Positions 16,974 through 26,338 of a stretch of DNA of 64,000 nucleotides are shown in pieces. Location of the stretch: NCBI GenBank assembly GCA_013204545.1, contig JABMNN010000028.1:1-64000 (forward strand). The letters run 5' to 3'. Made by a program: the position numbers and the translations under genes. The notes under the pieces are model-generated. The model was not told the DNA's origin. It made no database searches and saw only the letters and a list, made by a program, of their open reading frames with translations. Numbering within the stretch: position 1 is the stretch's first letter; each line of letters starts with the position of its first letter. The stretch is from Chloroflexota bacterium (lineage in GTDB: Bacteria; Chloroflexota; Dehalococcoidia; Lucifugimonadales; Lucifugimonadaceae).

Positions 16974-18437
16974 CTAGTTTGCACTGCGGTCGACATAGAT
17001 CGTCTTTGTTTGTGTGAAGAACTCGATCGCAGCTTTACCTTGTTCACGATCTCCAGATGAACTTGCTTTCATTCCACCGAACGGCACCTGTGGTTCGAGT
17101 CCAGCTGTCTCTCCGTTAATTTTCACCACACCCGCTTCGATTCGGTCGGCGAAATCTAGAACGGAGTTGAGGTCTTTTGTGAATATACCCGCGCTCAGGC
17201 CGTACTCGACTGAGTTGGCGATGTTGAGGGCGTCTTCTGCGTTTGCAGCCGGAATAATCGAAAGCACAGGGCCGAAAATTTCTTCGCACGCAACGTAAGC
17301 ATTGGCTGCAACGTTGTTAATGACGGTCGGCTCGACGAACGTTCCATTGTTGAATACACCACCGGTCGGAATTCCTCCACCAGCGAGGATTCTCCCACCA
17401 TCTGCAACACCGCGGGCAATCATCGAAGCAATGTTGTCTTTAGACGCTTGGTCGATAACCGGAACAATAATCGATGACGGATCTGAGCCTGGACCAATCT
17501 TGAGAGCGTTGGTCTTTTCAACAACTAGGTTGGTGAACTCTTCCATGATGTTCCCAACGACGATGGCTCGGGATGTTGCCGTGCACTTTTGACCGGAATA
17601 CTTCATGGCTCCTGAAACGGTTATGGTTGCCGCCTGCTCGAGGTCGGCATCAGGAAGCACTATGACAGGATTCTTTCCACCCATTTCAAGCTGGTAGCGC
17701 TTGCCGCGCTTAGCGGATTCTGCTGCGATGTTCATCCCGATTCGAGTTGAACCAGTAAACGATATTGCTGCCACTTTTGAGTTGGTGACGAGCTCATTTC
17801 CGATTGCTCCACCAGAGCCCGTGACGAGGTTGAACACGCCAGCAGGTAGATCGACGGCTTCCCACATTCGAGCGATAAGTGTTCCTACGTGTGGAGTGGC
17901 CGATGCTGGTTTGAGCACGATGGTGTTGCCGTATACGAGTGCGGGAGCCATTTTCCATATCGGAATGGCGAATGGGAAATTCCATGGTGTGATTAGGCTC
18001 ACCACTCCAAGCGGCATTCGGTTGGTGTACAGCAGAATGTTCGGATTAACAGAGGGGACCACTGAGCCGACTGGGTTTGCACCTTCGACTCCGAAGTACT
18101 GGAGCAGGGCAACGGCTCGACCGATTTCACCCCGTGATTCGAGGATAGCTTTGCCTGATTCTCGGGTGACAGCCTGTGCGTATTCTTCTAGGTTCGCTTG
18201 AAGATAAGATGCTGCATTGAGCAGGTAGTTGCCACGGGCGAGGGAAGAAGTTCGACGCCAGCTTTCTTTGACATCGTGAGCAGCGTTGATGGCTGCTGCG
18301 GCATCGATTGAACTTGATGCCTGAAATTCGCCGACAACGTCCGAAAGATCAGCCGGATTGGTGCTTGTGGAAACCGCTCCGGACGTAGCGTCCGTCCAAA
18401 TCCCGTTTACGTAGTTTTGATACTGTTCAACCATCAC
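16974..18437 (-). CDS. NAD(P)-dependent aldehyde dehydrogenase (semialdehyde type)
   Basis: The 487-residue ALDH-superfamily enzyme oxidises an aldehyde to an acid. The start YQNYVNGIWTDATSG and the phrase TNPADLSDVVGEF are typical of the 2-oxoglutarate-semialdehyde dehydrogenase-like group. It has NFPFAIPIWKMAPAL, the cofactor motif FTGSTRIGMNIA, the general base in QLEMGGKNPVIVLPDADL, the catalytic Cys in GQKCTATSRAIV, and CEEIFGPVLSI near the end. It is followed after 123 bases by the DHDPS-like lyase gene in the same direction. The pair suggests degradation of a pentose- or hexose-derived acid. Confidence 0.88.
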   Translation of the reverse strand: MMVEQYQNYVNGIWTDATSGAVSTSTNPADLSDVVGEFQASSSIDAAAAINAAHDVKESWRRTSSLARGNYLLNAASYLQANLEEYAQAVTRESGKAILESRGEIGRAVALLQYFGVEGANPVGSVVPSVNPNILLYTNRMPLGVVSLITPWNFPFAIPIWKMAPALVYGNTIVLKPASATPHVGTLIARMWEAVDLPAGVFNLVTGSGGAIGNELVTNSKVAAISFTGSTRIGMNIAAESAKRGKRYQLEMGGKNPVIVLPDADLEQAATITVSGAMKYSGQKCTATSRAIVVGNIMEEFTNLVVEKTNALKIGPGSDPSSIIVPVIDQASKDNIASMIARGVADGGRILAGGGIPTGGVFNNGTFVEPTVINNVAANAYVACEEIFGPVLSIIPAANAEDALNIANSVEYGLSAGIFTKDLNSVLDFADRIEAGVVKINGETAGLEPQVPFGGMKASSSGDREQGKAAIEFFTQTKTIYVDRSAN

Positions 18438-18569
18438 AATTCCTTCCGTTTTACAAACAATCGGATTCTATGGGACATAGATTACGCTATGACAGCATCC
18501 GTTTCGTAGTGAACATGTGAGAAATAGCGGATAAGCACAAAACAGATTGATGCATTTGTGCGGAACGCG

Positions 18570-18659
18570 CAAAGTGGTCTTCGATGGAAGACCACTTTGA
18601 AATTCAAAGAGCGAGAGAGGCTTTGAATTATGTTGGAGTGATTGTTGTGTTCACTCCGA
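18570..18659. other. Three consecutive hairpins between aldehyde dehydrogenase and response regulator genes
   Basis: Three stem-loops follow each other within 90 bases. CAAAGTGGTCTTC (18570-18582) pairs perfectly with GAAGACCACTTTG (18587-18599) around GATG. AATTCAAAG (18601-18609) pairs with CTTTGAATT (18621-18629). GGAGTGA (18635-18641) pairs with TCACTCC (18651-18657). The block lies directly behind the minus-strand kinase/regulator operon, but no T-run follows any stem in that direction. It may be a 3' UTR element, a small RNA or a processed decay barrier. The neighbouring 18438-18569 holds no gene. Confidence 0.6.
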
Positions 18660-18670
18660 TACGCGTTTTA

Positions 18671-19090
18671 TTAGCTGGCGAGTCGATCGAGTTTTTTCTG
18701 GGATTCCAGTTCTCGTTTTCGTTGAACAGAAGTGATCGCCCATTGAACTCGTAGTTCAACTTCGCCATGCGCCCATGGCTTGTTGATGTAGTCGAGTGCG
18801 CCTAGCGATCGAGCGGTTTCGAGGTCACTCGGGTGACCTTTTGCAGTAACCATTATCACCGGGATTTTTTTTGTTCGTGGATCTCGCTTCAATAGAGCAA
18901 GTGCCTTGAATCCGTCGACGCGTGGCATGGCAACATCAAGGAGAATCATGTCCGGCTCATAGGAGAGAGTCGCGGCGAGTACTTCATCACCGTCTGTCGC
19001 TTCCGACACGGTATACCCGCCTGCCTTGAGTGTTCGACTCAGGAGCAGTCGGATATCCGAACTGTCATCCACTACTAGTATTTTGTTCAT
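18671..19090 (-). CDS. Single-domain CheY-like response regulator
   Basis: This 139-residue receiver domain has no output domain. D8/D9 (LVVDDSS), phospho-acceptor D52 (MILLDVAMPRVDG), T82 (VIMVTAKG) and K104 (INKPW) are all present. I start it at ATG 19090, because AGAGGA lies seven bases upstream; a start at 19108 would place that ribosome site inside the gene. The C-terminus adds a charged helix (QRKRELESQKKLDRL). It is the cognate partner of the triple-GAF kinase immediately upstream (67 bases). It resembles the other regulator at 11772, including the KPW signature. Confidence 0.92.
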   Translation of the reverse strand: MNKILVVDDSSDIRLLLSRTLKAGGYTVSEATDGDEVLAATLSYEPDMILLDVAMPRVDGFKALALLKRDPRTKKIPVIMVTAKGHPSDLETARSLGALDYINKPWAHGEVELRVQWAITSVQRKRELESQKKLDRLAS

Positions 19091-19157
19091 TCTGAGTTCC
19101 TCTCGCATTTTGCGTATTCAATTCCGATCCGGATTGGATACGCACGTTCACATATGT

Positions 19158-21761
19158 TTACGCAGACTCGCCTATTTCTTCCCAAGGCGTATCTGGGTAG
19201 AGTCTTGACCGTTGGGAAAGCATGGATATTCGAGCATCCTCATCAGCGTCTACGACTGGTTTTGAGGAGATACCTGGGATTTTGAAGGCTACTGTCGTTC
19301 CTTGATTTTCAATACTGTTCAACCACAGATCACCACCGTGCAGTTCGGCGATGGAACGAGCGATGACCAAGCCGAGACCTGTACCACCGGCTTCTCGGGC
19401 CTTACGATTCTCCGCTCGGAAGAATGCGGTAAATAGTTGCTTTTGATCCTCTGAAGAAATACCTATACCATCGTCTTCAACGACAACACTTAGATTGTTA
19501 TTCTCAACAGCAACGCTTAGTCGAATCTGACAATTTTCGCCGGAATACTTGTGGGCGTTACTGATGAGATTTGTGATGAGCTGAGCAATTCTGTTGCGAT
19601 CGGCTTCGATCCAGATTTCCTCTTTAGACGTTGCGAGTAGTAGGTTTTGGGATTTGGGTTCCAGAATCGGCTCGAAGCTTTTTTCTAGCTCGCTGATTAG
19701 CTCGTTGACGAGGAAGGTTGTTGGTTCGATCCGAAGCTTTCCAGCATCCATTCGAGAGATGTCCAGAACATCGTTGATTAGTAGTCCGAGCCTCGTCGAG
19801 TTTTTACGCATGATGTTCAATGATTCGGCTTGTTCTTTAGTGAACTGTTCTGCATCGGCAGCTAGTAGGTCGATGAATCCTGAAACGATGGTCAACGGTG
19901 TCTTCAACTCATGAGAAACGGTTGATAAGAACCGAGATTTAGCGGCGTTGGCTTCTTGAAGTTCCTTGTTCTGAGCGTCGAGCTGTTCACGTAATGCCCG
20001 TTCCATTTCAAACATTTGAGCGTTTTTAAGAGCAGGCGCAATTTGTACGGCTATACCTTCGAGGAGATCAACATGAATTTGCGAATAGGCAGTAGGTTGT
20101 TTACTCCGGAAGCTGAGATATCCAATTGGATCAGTAATGTCTCCAAGTGCAATTTGGATCCATGATTTCAACCGAACGTCAGCAAGTGGTGAGTCACTCG
20201 TATCGTCAGGCGATTCGAGATTTCGGACGATGGCACGTCGGGCGCGCAGTTCACGGAATTCATCCTCGTTAAGTTTGAGGATTCTGGAACCTTCTCCTCT
20301 GTCCTCGTAAGCAATTCCTTGCACGTACACCACATCGAGATAATCTGTTTCAGGAGCTACAACTGTGGCAACAAATCGATCAAACGGAACAATAGATTCG
20401 AGCTCTTTCGCTACCACGGAGAAAATGCTTCGTGTTTGGGTCTCACTGCTGGCGGCGCGGCTGATAACTGCGATTACGCGTCGCTCTTCGAGGGTGCGAG
20501 TAAGATCGGCGGTAAGGCGGGCATTTTGAATTGCCGGCGCGATCTGGTTCGCTACTCGCTGTAATAGATCAGCTTCATCGTCGCTAAATACTGCATCCAC
20601 TGGTGCGCTAACAACCAGTATTCCCAGTAGTTTTACTTGTTCACCTAGCGGAACTTGCATCCAAAGACGATCTTCAGTTCCTTGTGGTGTGCCGACGGCG
20701 CCTAGACCGAGTGGGTCACGACCTCGTCCGGTTAACACGCCTGATCCGATCTGCGCACCTTGAAGCTTTATATCGTCGCCTACGTTGATACCGAGCAGTC
20801 CTGGAGTGGACCAACACACCACTTTCGCATTTCCGTTTTCCGACTCAGTGAGTATCGTCCCCAGATGATCGAACTTCATCAGATTGGACAACGCCCCGCT
20901 TACTACCAGCAAGATTGAGTCGAGGTCAGTTTCATGCGTTGCTGCACGTCCGATCTCGGCTAAAGCAGTTCGCTCCATAACCCGGTGCTGAGATTCCTGA
21001 TAGTGAATTGCATTGCTGATTCCAGGGGATATTTGAGCCACGACCTGTCGCATAATATCGACCTGACGAGGGCTGTACGCATCTCGGTCTCTGCTTCGAA
21101 TTGTGATTGTGCCATCAATCACGGAGATCGGAACCGTCAATTGTGAATGAAGACCGTAATCTCGCGGATTTACAAGCCCATCTGGGCTCCCGATAACTGA
21201 GATAACTACTCCACCGATTTCGTCTTCTGGAGCGCTTAACCCAGCGACGAATTCAAGTTGCATCCGGCCATCTCGACGGGCTGTGGTTATCGTGAGGCGG
21301 TCGTAGTCGATGAGAGTTGTTAGATCGTTGCTGAATCGGGCAAAAATACGATTGAGATCAAGATCCCAGTTTGCGCCGACTCCAATTGCAGAGATTGTGC
21401 GACGTTCGTCTTCTGCCATATTGAGGACGCTGATTGCTTTGGTGGCAACACGGGATTGCCCCCAACCAAACCAGAGTGTTCCTGCAAGTACGCTCGCCAT
21501 TACCGCGAAGACCTCAACAAGAGGCAGCCAAGTTCCAGCTGTCGAGCGGAATCCACCGAAACCAAGTTCGATTGCCAATACCGAGACGATAATCACCATC
21601 GCAGGTGCGTATGTGATCATCCGAAGACGATCGGCACCATCGGTATTCATGATCGAACGCATCGAGCCAGTCAGCCCAATGTGTTCATCGTTCACATGTG
21701 TAGAACTTCGTAAGTAATTCGCCACTTGATTCGTTATGACGGAACACGATGAATTAACCAC
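19158..21761 (-). CDS. Sensor histidine kinase with three GAF domains
   Basis: The 867-residue kinase has two membrane helices (about 50-69 and 77-99) with a short loop. Three consecutive GAF-type domains follow (about 120-260, 268-420 and 430-585), linked by repeats of the phrase VANQIAPAIQNA/VAQISPGISNA. A coiled linker leads to a HisKA/HATPase core. The H-box is STVSHELKTPLTI (H617), the N-box is TNLISNAHKYS (N735), G1 is EDDGIGIS (D764) and G2 is GGTGLGLVIA. The GTG start at 21761 has a distant GGAG; a later start before the first helix cannot be excluded. It forms a pair with the CheY-like gene downstream. Confidence 0.9.
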   Translation of the reverse strand: MVNSSCSVITNQVANYLRSSTHVNDEHIGLTGSMRSIMNTDGADRLRMITYAPAMVIIVSVLAIELGFGGFRSTAGTWLPLVEVFAVMASVLAGTLWFGWGQSRVATKAISVLNMAEDERRTISAIGVGANWDLDLNRIFARFSNDLTTLIDYDRLTITTARRDGRMQLEFVAGLSAPEDEIGGVVISVIGSPDGLVNPRDYGLHSQLTVPISVIDGTITIRSRDRDAYSPRQVDIMRQVVAQISPGISNAIHYQESQHRVMERTALAEIGRAATHETDLDSILLVVSGALSNLMKFDHLGTILTESENGNAKVVCWSTPGLLGINVGDDIKLQGAQIGSGVLTGRGRDPLGLGAVGTPQGTEDRLWMQVPLGEQVKLLGILVVSAPVDAVFSDDEADLLQRVANQIAPAIQNARLTADLTRTLEERRVIAVISRAASSETQTRSIFSVVAKELESIVPFDRFVATVVAPETDYLDVVYVQGIAYEDRGEGSRILKLNEDEFRELRARRAIVRNLESPDDTSDSPLADVRLKSWIQIALGDITDPIGYLSFRSKQPTAYSQIHVDLLEGIAVQIAPALKNAQMFEMERALREQLDAQNKELQEANAAKSRFLSTVSHELKTPLTIVSGFIDLLAADAEQFTKEQAESLNIMRKNSTRLGLLINDVLDISRMDAGKLRIEPTTFLVNELISELEKSFEPILEPKSQNLLLATSKEEIWIEADRNRIAQLITNLISNAHKYSGENCQIRLSVAVENNNLSVVVEDDGIGISSEDQKQLFTAFFRAENRKAREAGGTGLGLVIARSIAELHGGDLWLNSIENQGTTVAFKIPGISSKPVVDADEDARISMLSQRSRLYPDTPWEEIGESA

Positions 21762-21915
21762 GATGCAAAGTTGCTCCGTGTGTGGTTCATCTGCGCCACA
21801 TATCGAGTATCGCTTACGTTTCAGCCGTTCTCGTCCGCACTCCCGCGTAACTCCGTAGGTGCAATCCCCAATACGTCAGTGCGTCTGAACGGACATGGCT
21901 CACTGGATACTAGGC

Positions 21916-22680
21916 TCAGTTGGTCGTTCGAGTGCGATTGATGAATGCCTCGGCCGACTGCTTCAACCAGAGCTGCCATGGCACACCGACACACTTGACA
22001 CCCATCGCAAGGAATCTGTCTATATTAGTGTCATTTGCGAGGGTTCCAGCTATTCTGCCACCGTCGATAACGAGTTTAATGGCGCGTTCGAGTGCAGCTT
22101 GCACATCAGGGTGCCCTGTGTTGCCGGTGTAACCCATCGAAGCTGCCATGTCGGATGGCGCTACGTAGAAGATGTCGATGCCCTCTACTTTAGTCAGCTC
22201 AGGAAGATTGTTGATCGCTTCGAAGTCTTCGATAAGGGCTATACATTGGACTTCCTCATCGGACTTGTGAAAGTAGTCATCGACCCCGTAAGCACGTCGG
22301 CCTCCAGCCACACCGCGGATACCGTTTGGCGGGTATTTACAGGCGTTCGCTGCAAGTTCGGCATCGGCAACTGTGATCACATGGGGGATCATTACTGCGC
22401 TTGCGCCCTGATCGAGAGTTCGCAATATCTGAGCTTCATCAAGTTTGTTTACTCGTACGACACTAGCCATGCCCCACAACTCACACGCTCGGGTGATGTC
22501 AGCCAGTTCCGACCATGAAACACCACCGTGTTCGAAATCAACAAATGCTGCGTCGAAACCGACGTGGCCGAGAAAATCGCACATCTCGGAGTTATTAGGA
22601 CCATTGGCAATAACACCTACACCGCCTTCAGCGATGGTTTTCTTTAGTTGGTTGGTGCTGTATTCACGTTGTCGTGCCAA
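21916..22680 (-). CDS. HpcH/HpaI-family class II aldolase
   Basis: This 254-residue protein is a metal-dependent pyruvate aldolase of the HpcH/HpaI family, which cleaves 4-hydroxy-2-oxo acids to pyruvate and an aldehyde. Visible motifs are FDAAFVDFEHGGVSW (general base and phosphate loop region), VVRVNKLDEAQILRTLDQGASAVMIPHV with the substrate Arg, GVAGGRRA, IALIEDFEAINNLPEL (metal Glu) and GIDIFYVAPSDMAASMG (metal Asp). It is one of two such genes in the window (the other at 46928). It is divergent from rlmB, 157 bases away, and has no clear operon partner. Confidence 0.85.
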   Translation of the reverse strand: MARQREYSTNQLKKTIAEGGVGVIANGPNNSEMCDFLGHVGFDAAFVDFEHGGVSWSELADITRACELWGMASVVRVNKLDEAQILRTLDQGASAVMIPHVITVADAELAANACKYPPNGIRGVAGGRRAYGVDDYFHKSDEEVQCIALIEDFEAINNLPELTKVEGIDIFYVAPSDMAASMGYTGNTGHPDVQAALERAIKLVIDGGRIAGTLANDTNIDRFLAMGVKCVGVPWQLWLKQSAEAFINRTRTTN

Positions 22681-22837
22681 TTGTTTGCTCCTAGTTGGGT
22701 AGACTTCGATCTGAGTTTCTGTTGAACGAGTGTGAGTGTTGATGGCGTGGAGTGCGGATGAAACTTACACTTCTTTTAGTGTTTTTTGTGCGATGCCAAC
22801 AGGCATCGTTGTCGTTACCAACATATTCAGGTCAACA

Positions 22838-23605
22838 ATGTCACGATTTTCTCGAGCTAAGAACGTTCACGGTCATACAGTTGAAGGTCGGCGTGCTGTG
22901 ATGGAATCACTCCGCGCTGGTCGTGATATTGAACGGTTGGTGATGGTCGATGATGCTGAAATGGGTCCGCAGCTTCAGGAGATTGTGATGCTGGCCGCTG
23001 AAGCGGGTATTGAAATTCAGGCGGTTTCACGCAAAGAGCTCGATGCGCAGTCGCAGACGAAGAAAAATCAGGGCGTAATAGCGATTGTTCCCGATCCTCG
23101 TTATCACGAGCCGGAAGACCTGATGATGTTGGCCGACTCAGATGGCAAACCCGCGCTATTTGTGATGCTGGATGGGATTCAAGACCCTCACAATCTTGGT
23201 GCGATAGCGAGGACCGCCGATGCAGCGGGGGCGCACGGATTAATCATCCCTGAACGTAGGGCGGTTGGAATTACTGCCGGTGCGGTTCGGGCATCGGCTG
23301 GTGCTCTTGAGCATGTTAAGGTTTCTCGAGTGGGTAACCTGAACAGGACCATCGAGAGATTAAAAGAGATTGGAACGATGGTGATCGGATTGGACGCTGA
23401 GGGTGATGTGGAGTACACCGAGGCAGATTACACCGGCCCAACGGTGATCGTGATCGGATCTGAGGGGAAAGGGATTTCGAGGCTCGTACGTGAGAACTGC
23501 GACCAAATTGTGTCGATTCCAATGGCTGGCAAGCTATCGTCTCTGAACGCTTCCGTGAGTGCGGGTCTTGTGTTGTACGAGGCGTACAGGCAGCGACGAG
23601 CCTAG
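22838..23605 (+). CDS. rlmB: 23S rRNA 2'-O-methyltransferase RlmB (SpoU/TrmH family)
   Basis: RlmB methylates the 2'-OH of G2251 in the 23S rRNA P-loop. I start at ATG 22838, giving MSRFSRAKNVHGHTVEGRRAV, which matches the family N-terminus; an upstream extension to 22736 reads as non-homologous. The 256-residue product has the substrate-binding domain at 8-85 and then the SPOUT knot: LDGIQDPHNLGAIARTADAAG (motif 1), VIVIGSEGKGISRLV (motif 2) and SIPMAGKLSSLNASVSAGLVLYEA (motif 3). Its stop overlaps the convergent dehydrogenase gene by four bases. A TrmH-like tRNA specificity is less likely given the N-terminal domain. Confidence 0.92.
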   Translation: MSRFSRAKNVHGHTVEGRRAVMESLRAGRDIERLVMVDDAEMGPQLQEIVMLAAEAGIEIQAVSRKELDAQSQTKKNQGVIAIVPDPRYHEPEDLMMLADSDGKPALFVMLDGIQDPHNLGAIARTADAAGAHGLIIPERRAVGITAGAVRASAGALEHVKVSRVGNLNRTIERLKEIGTMVIGLDAEGDVEYTEADYTGPTVIVIGSEGKGISRLVRENCDQIVSIPMAGKLSSLNASVSAGLVLYEAYRQRRA

Positions 23606-24615
23606 ATCGTCGAAATGTCGGTCAGGACGTTTTCTAGCGGTTGACCTTTAGAAAGGCGATCTATGTTCGCTGCAACGGTTTTCGCGCGCCGATCTCTCGT
23701 CCCAAACGTAGCACCTGAGTGGTGTGGCGTCATGATGATGTTGTCGAGTTCCCAGAACGGATATTTTGACGGGCGTGGGGTATCTGTGTCGCTAGTCGGA
23801 TACTCATACCATGTGTCGATAGCCGCACCAGCGATCGAATTGGATTTCAGAGCGTCGTAAAGAGCCTTTTCGTTGACGATGTGGCCACGGGCGGGATTGA
23901 TAAGGTATGCGTCTTTTCGCATCAGGCCAATTGCACGTTCGTCGATAAGATCTCGGGTCGCGTCGATCAACGGCGTTGATACCAGTACAAAATCGGCTTC
24001 TTTCAACACTCTTTCCATCGCTTGCTGACCTGATCCGTATTCGACACGATTAACCTTTGCTTCGTCACCGGCTTCTGGACGTCGCCCCGCGGCTACGACT
24101 TTCATGTCGTAGGCGTTTGCCAGCCGAGCGACTCGTTTCCCGATTGCTCCATAGCCGATGATTCCGAATGTTCGTCCATAGAGTTCCCTGTATGAACCAT
24201 ATCGAGAAGGCCAATCCGACCAGTCTCCACCACGAAACCGTCTATCGCTAGCAATCAAGTGGTGGTCGAGTGCAACTGCTACAGCCATGACCCATTCCGC
24301 TATGGGTGCTTCGTGGTGGTAAGCATTAGCAACGACGACTCCCTGCGGAACGGCCGCAGGTTCGATTCGGTCGTATCCGGCCGCCGCGATGAGGATTGCT
24401 TTTAGTGATTTCGCTGCTTTACCCATTTCAGCGTTGAAGTCGGTGCCGATGTAGACATCGGCGTGGGCGAGAACTGATGGGTCGGGCTTATTGTCGTGGA
24501 AGGGAGTTTCTATCCATTCGACATCCACGGTCACCGGCCACCATTCTCCGACGGGTGTGCCTTCCGGTGCCGGAGGGATAACTACGCGCAGTGGACCCGA
24601 TGAATCGCTGAACAA
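23602..24615 (-). CDS. D-isomer-specific 2-hydroxyacid dehydrogenase
   Basis: This 337-residue NAD(P)-dependent oxidoreductase interconverts 2-hydroxy and 2-oxo acids. The Rossmann motif is GIIGYGAIGKRVA (GYGAIG at 154-159), with an AGRRPE turn suggesting NADPH acceptance. The catalytic Arg is R243 in NPARGHIV and the His is H298/H299 in MTPHHSGATFGTRDR. The TTG start at 24615 has GGAGTG six bases upstream. Candidate substrates are glyoxylate, hydroxypyruvate or phosphoglycerate analogues, which cannot be resolved here. It is divergent from the MFS gene and convergent with rlmB. Confidence 0.88.
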   Translation of the reverse strand: MFSDSSGPLRVVIPPAPEGTPVGEWWPVTVDVEWIETPFHDNKPDPSVLAHADVYIGTDFNAEMGKAAKSLKAILIAAAGYDRIEPAAVPQGVVVANAYHHEAPIAEWVMAVAVALDHHLIASDRRFRGGDWSDWPSRYGSYRELYGRTFGIIGYGAIGKRVARLANAYDMKVVAAGRRPEAGDEAKVNRVEYGSGQQAMERVLKEADFVLVSTPLIDATRDLIDERAIGLMRKDAYLINPARGHIVNEKALYDALKSNSIAGAAIDTWYEYPTSDTDTPRPSKYPFWELDNIIMTPHHSGATFGTRDRRAKTVAANIDRLSKGQPLENVLTDISTI

Positions 24616-24784
24616 AATTCACTCCGATGATCATTGATTGAGCTTGGCTCTCACGTCGTCCGTAGCACAAGGCGACGAGAGATTATCATGGTTGGGCAGC
24701 CCACTTCGCCGATATACGAGCAGCGGGTCTATAATTTGCGCTGCTCAGACCTTCCCGCCACTACAACGAGATCGATTAGCCTAC

Positions 24785-26257
24785 TTGACAACCGAATCCA
24801 GTACTCCTCCCGAGAATGTGTCTGACAACTACCACTGGAAGGTTTTCTGGACAGTCGCCATTGCGCTATTTGCAATGGTTCTCGATTTTTCGATCGTGTT
24901 TCTCGCTCTTTCGTCGATTGCCGATGAATTCGCAGTAACTCTCAGGGCAGTCACATGGGTCGTAATTTCCACGTCACTGGTCACCAGCGCAACAATGTTG
25001 CCACTGGGGCGAGTATCCGATATCACTGGCCGTAAGAAATTTCATATCGCTGGAATGGGATTTTTTGTTGTTGGGGCGATTATGGCGTTCTTGGCGCAGA
25101 GTCTTGAAATGCTGATTGGCGCTCGAGTCGTGATGGCGATTGGTGCTGCGATGGGGCAGGCAGTTGTGTTTGCGATTATCGTCGGCGTATTCCCTGACAA
25201 AGAGCGTGGCAAAGCTTTGGGAATGATCACAACCGCGGTCGCTATCGGAGCTGCTTCTGGTCCGATAATAGCGGGGCCGATCATTCAGGCATTTGAATGG
25301 CGTGCTGTGTTTCTGGTAACTCTAATTCCAACATCGCTCGGAATCGTCGCTGCCGCTTTCATTCTTGATGACGTTCGCATTGGTTCGGTGGTCGGGCAGA
25401 TCCGGGCCAAGTACGACTGGTTGGGAGCAATTTTCTCGGCTGCAGCCCTGACATTGATTATTCTGACGATATCCAACCCGTTCGCTTTTGACTGGATTTC
25501 CGTTCCGATCATCGGCGGATTCGTCCTAAGCACCTCGCTATTCGTAGCGCTGATCTGGTGGGAACTGCGTGTCGAGTCTCCGATGCTCAATTTGCGGTTC
25601 TTCAAGAATTCGACATTTGCGTGGTCTACATCGACCCGGTTTTTGGCATTTCTGGGTGGGTCGGCGATGTTCTTTTTGATGCCGATATTCGTCCAGAGCT
25701 TCATGGGCTACGACCAACGCTCTGCCGGGATGATCATGTTTGTGGGCGCATTGGGTATGGGGTTGTCGTCGCAGTTGTCAGGAAGATTTTCTGACAACCA
25801 CGGGTTCCGTATATTCACAATTGTTGGTATTGGAATCAATTTGGCGATGAATCTGGTGATAGCGTTATTTGTTAGTGATACGCCATTGTGGATTGTGATG
25901 CCGGTGCTGTTCGTGAACGGTGCTGCGACCGGGATGTGGATGGCTCCGAACATGAGTGCCACGTTATCGACGGTCGGTCGAGGCGACTATGGATCGATGA
26001 GTGCATTCCTGAATCTGGTTCGAAATGTAGGAAGCGTCATCGGTCAGGCATTGGCTACAGCGATTATCGCTGGCATCATGCTCAGCCGCGGGGCTGAAGT
26101 TCAGTTGAACGAGTTGGCAAACACGACCGATCCGGTGATCACAAATGCGTTCTTGTCTGGGTGGCGACTAACGTTCTGGGTCCTTACCGGATTTACCGGA
26201 CTGGCTCTGTTTGCGGCAACGAGAACCAGAGTGTACAAAACTGAAAGCCAGTCTTGA
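24785..26257 (+). CDS. MFS drug/solute exporter, DHA2 (14-helix) type
   Basis: This is a proton-driven efflux protein of the major facilitator superfamily. The hydrophobicity pattern supports about 14 helices. Motif A is LGRVSDITGRKKFHIAG in the loop between helices 2 and 3, and motif C-like text GAASGPIIAGPIIQAFEWRAVF is typical of DHA2 antiporters. I begin at TTG 24785 (LTTESSTPPENVSDNYHWKVFW), about 490 residues; the frame is open upstream to a TTG at 24638, but that extension is hydrophilic and unlike the family. No clear ribosome site is seen for either. The exported compound is unknown. An SDR gene follows 81 bases later. Confidence 0.85.
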   Translation: MTTESSTPPENVSDNYHWKVFWTVAIALFAMVLDFSIVFLALSSIADEFAVTLRAVTWVVISTSLVTSATMLPLGRVSDITGRKKFHIAGMGFFVVGAIMAFLAQSLEMLIGARVVMAIGAAMGQAVVFAIIVGVFPDKERGKALGMITTAVAIGAASGPIIAGPIIQAFEWRAVFLVTLIPTSLGIVAAAFILDDVRIGSVVGQIRAKYDWLGAIFSAAALTLIILTISNPFAFDWISVPIIGGFVLSTSLFVALIWWELRVESPMLNLRFFKNSTFAWSTSTRFLAFLGGSAMFFLMPIFVQSFMGYDQRSAGMIMFVGALGMGLSSQLSGRFSDNHGFRIFTIVGIGINLAMNLVIALFVSDTPLWIVMPVLFVNGAATGMWMAPNMSATLSTVGRGDYGSMSAFLNLVRNVGSVIGQALATAIIAGIMLSRGAEVQLNELANTTDPVITNAFLSGWRLTFWVLTGFTGLALFAATRTRVYKTESQS

Positions 26258-26338
26258 ACGTAGTTGAAATATCTGTTTCAGTTGGTAAACCTGACTAGCA
26301 TGCAAAGTCCATTAGTTGGACGAATAGGAGATAGCAAA

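Noticed and set aside
21895-22518. 207-codon plus-strand frame opposite the HpcH/HpaI aldolase
   Set aside because: The minus strand encodes an aldolase with its metal ligands intact; the plus frame shows no recognisable domain.
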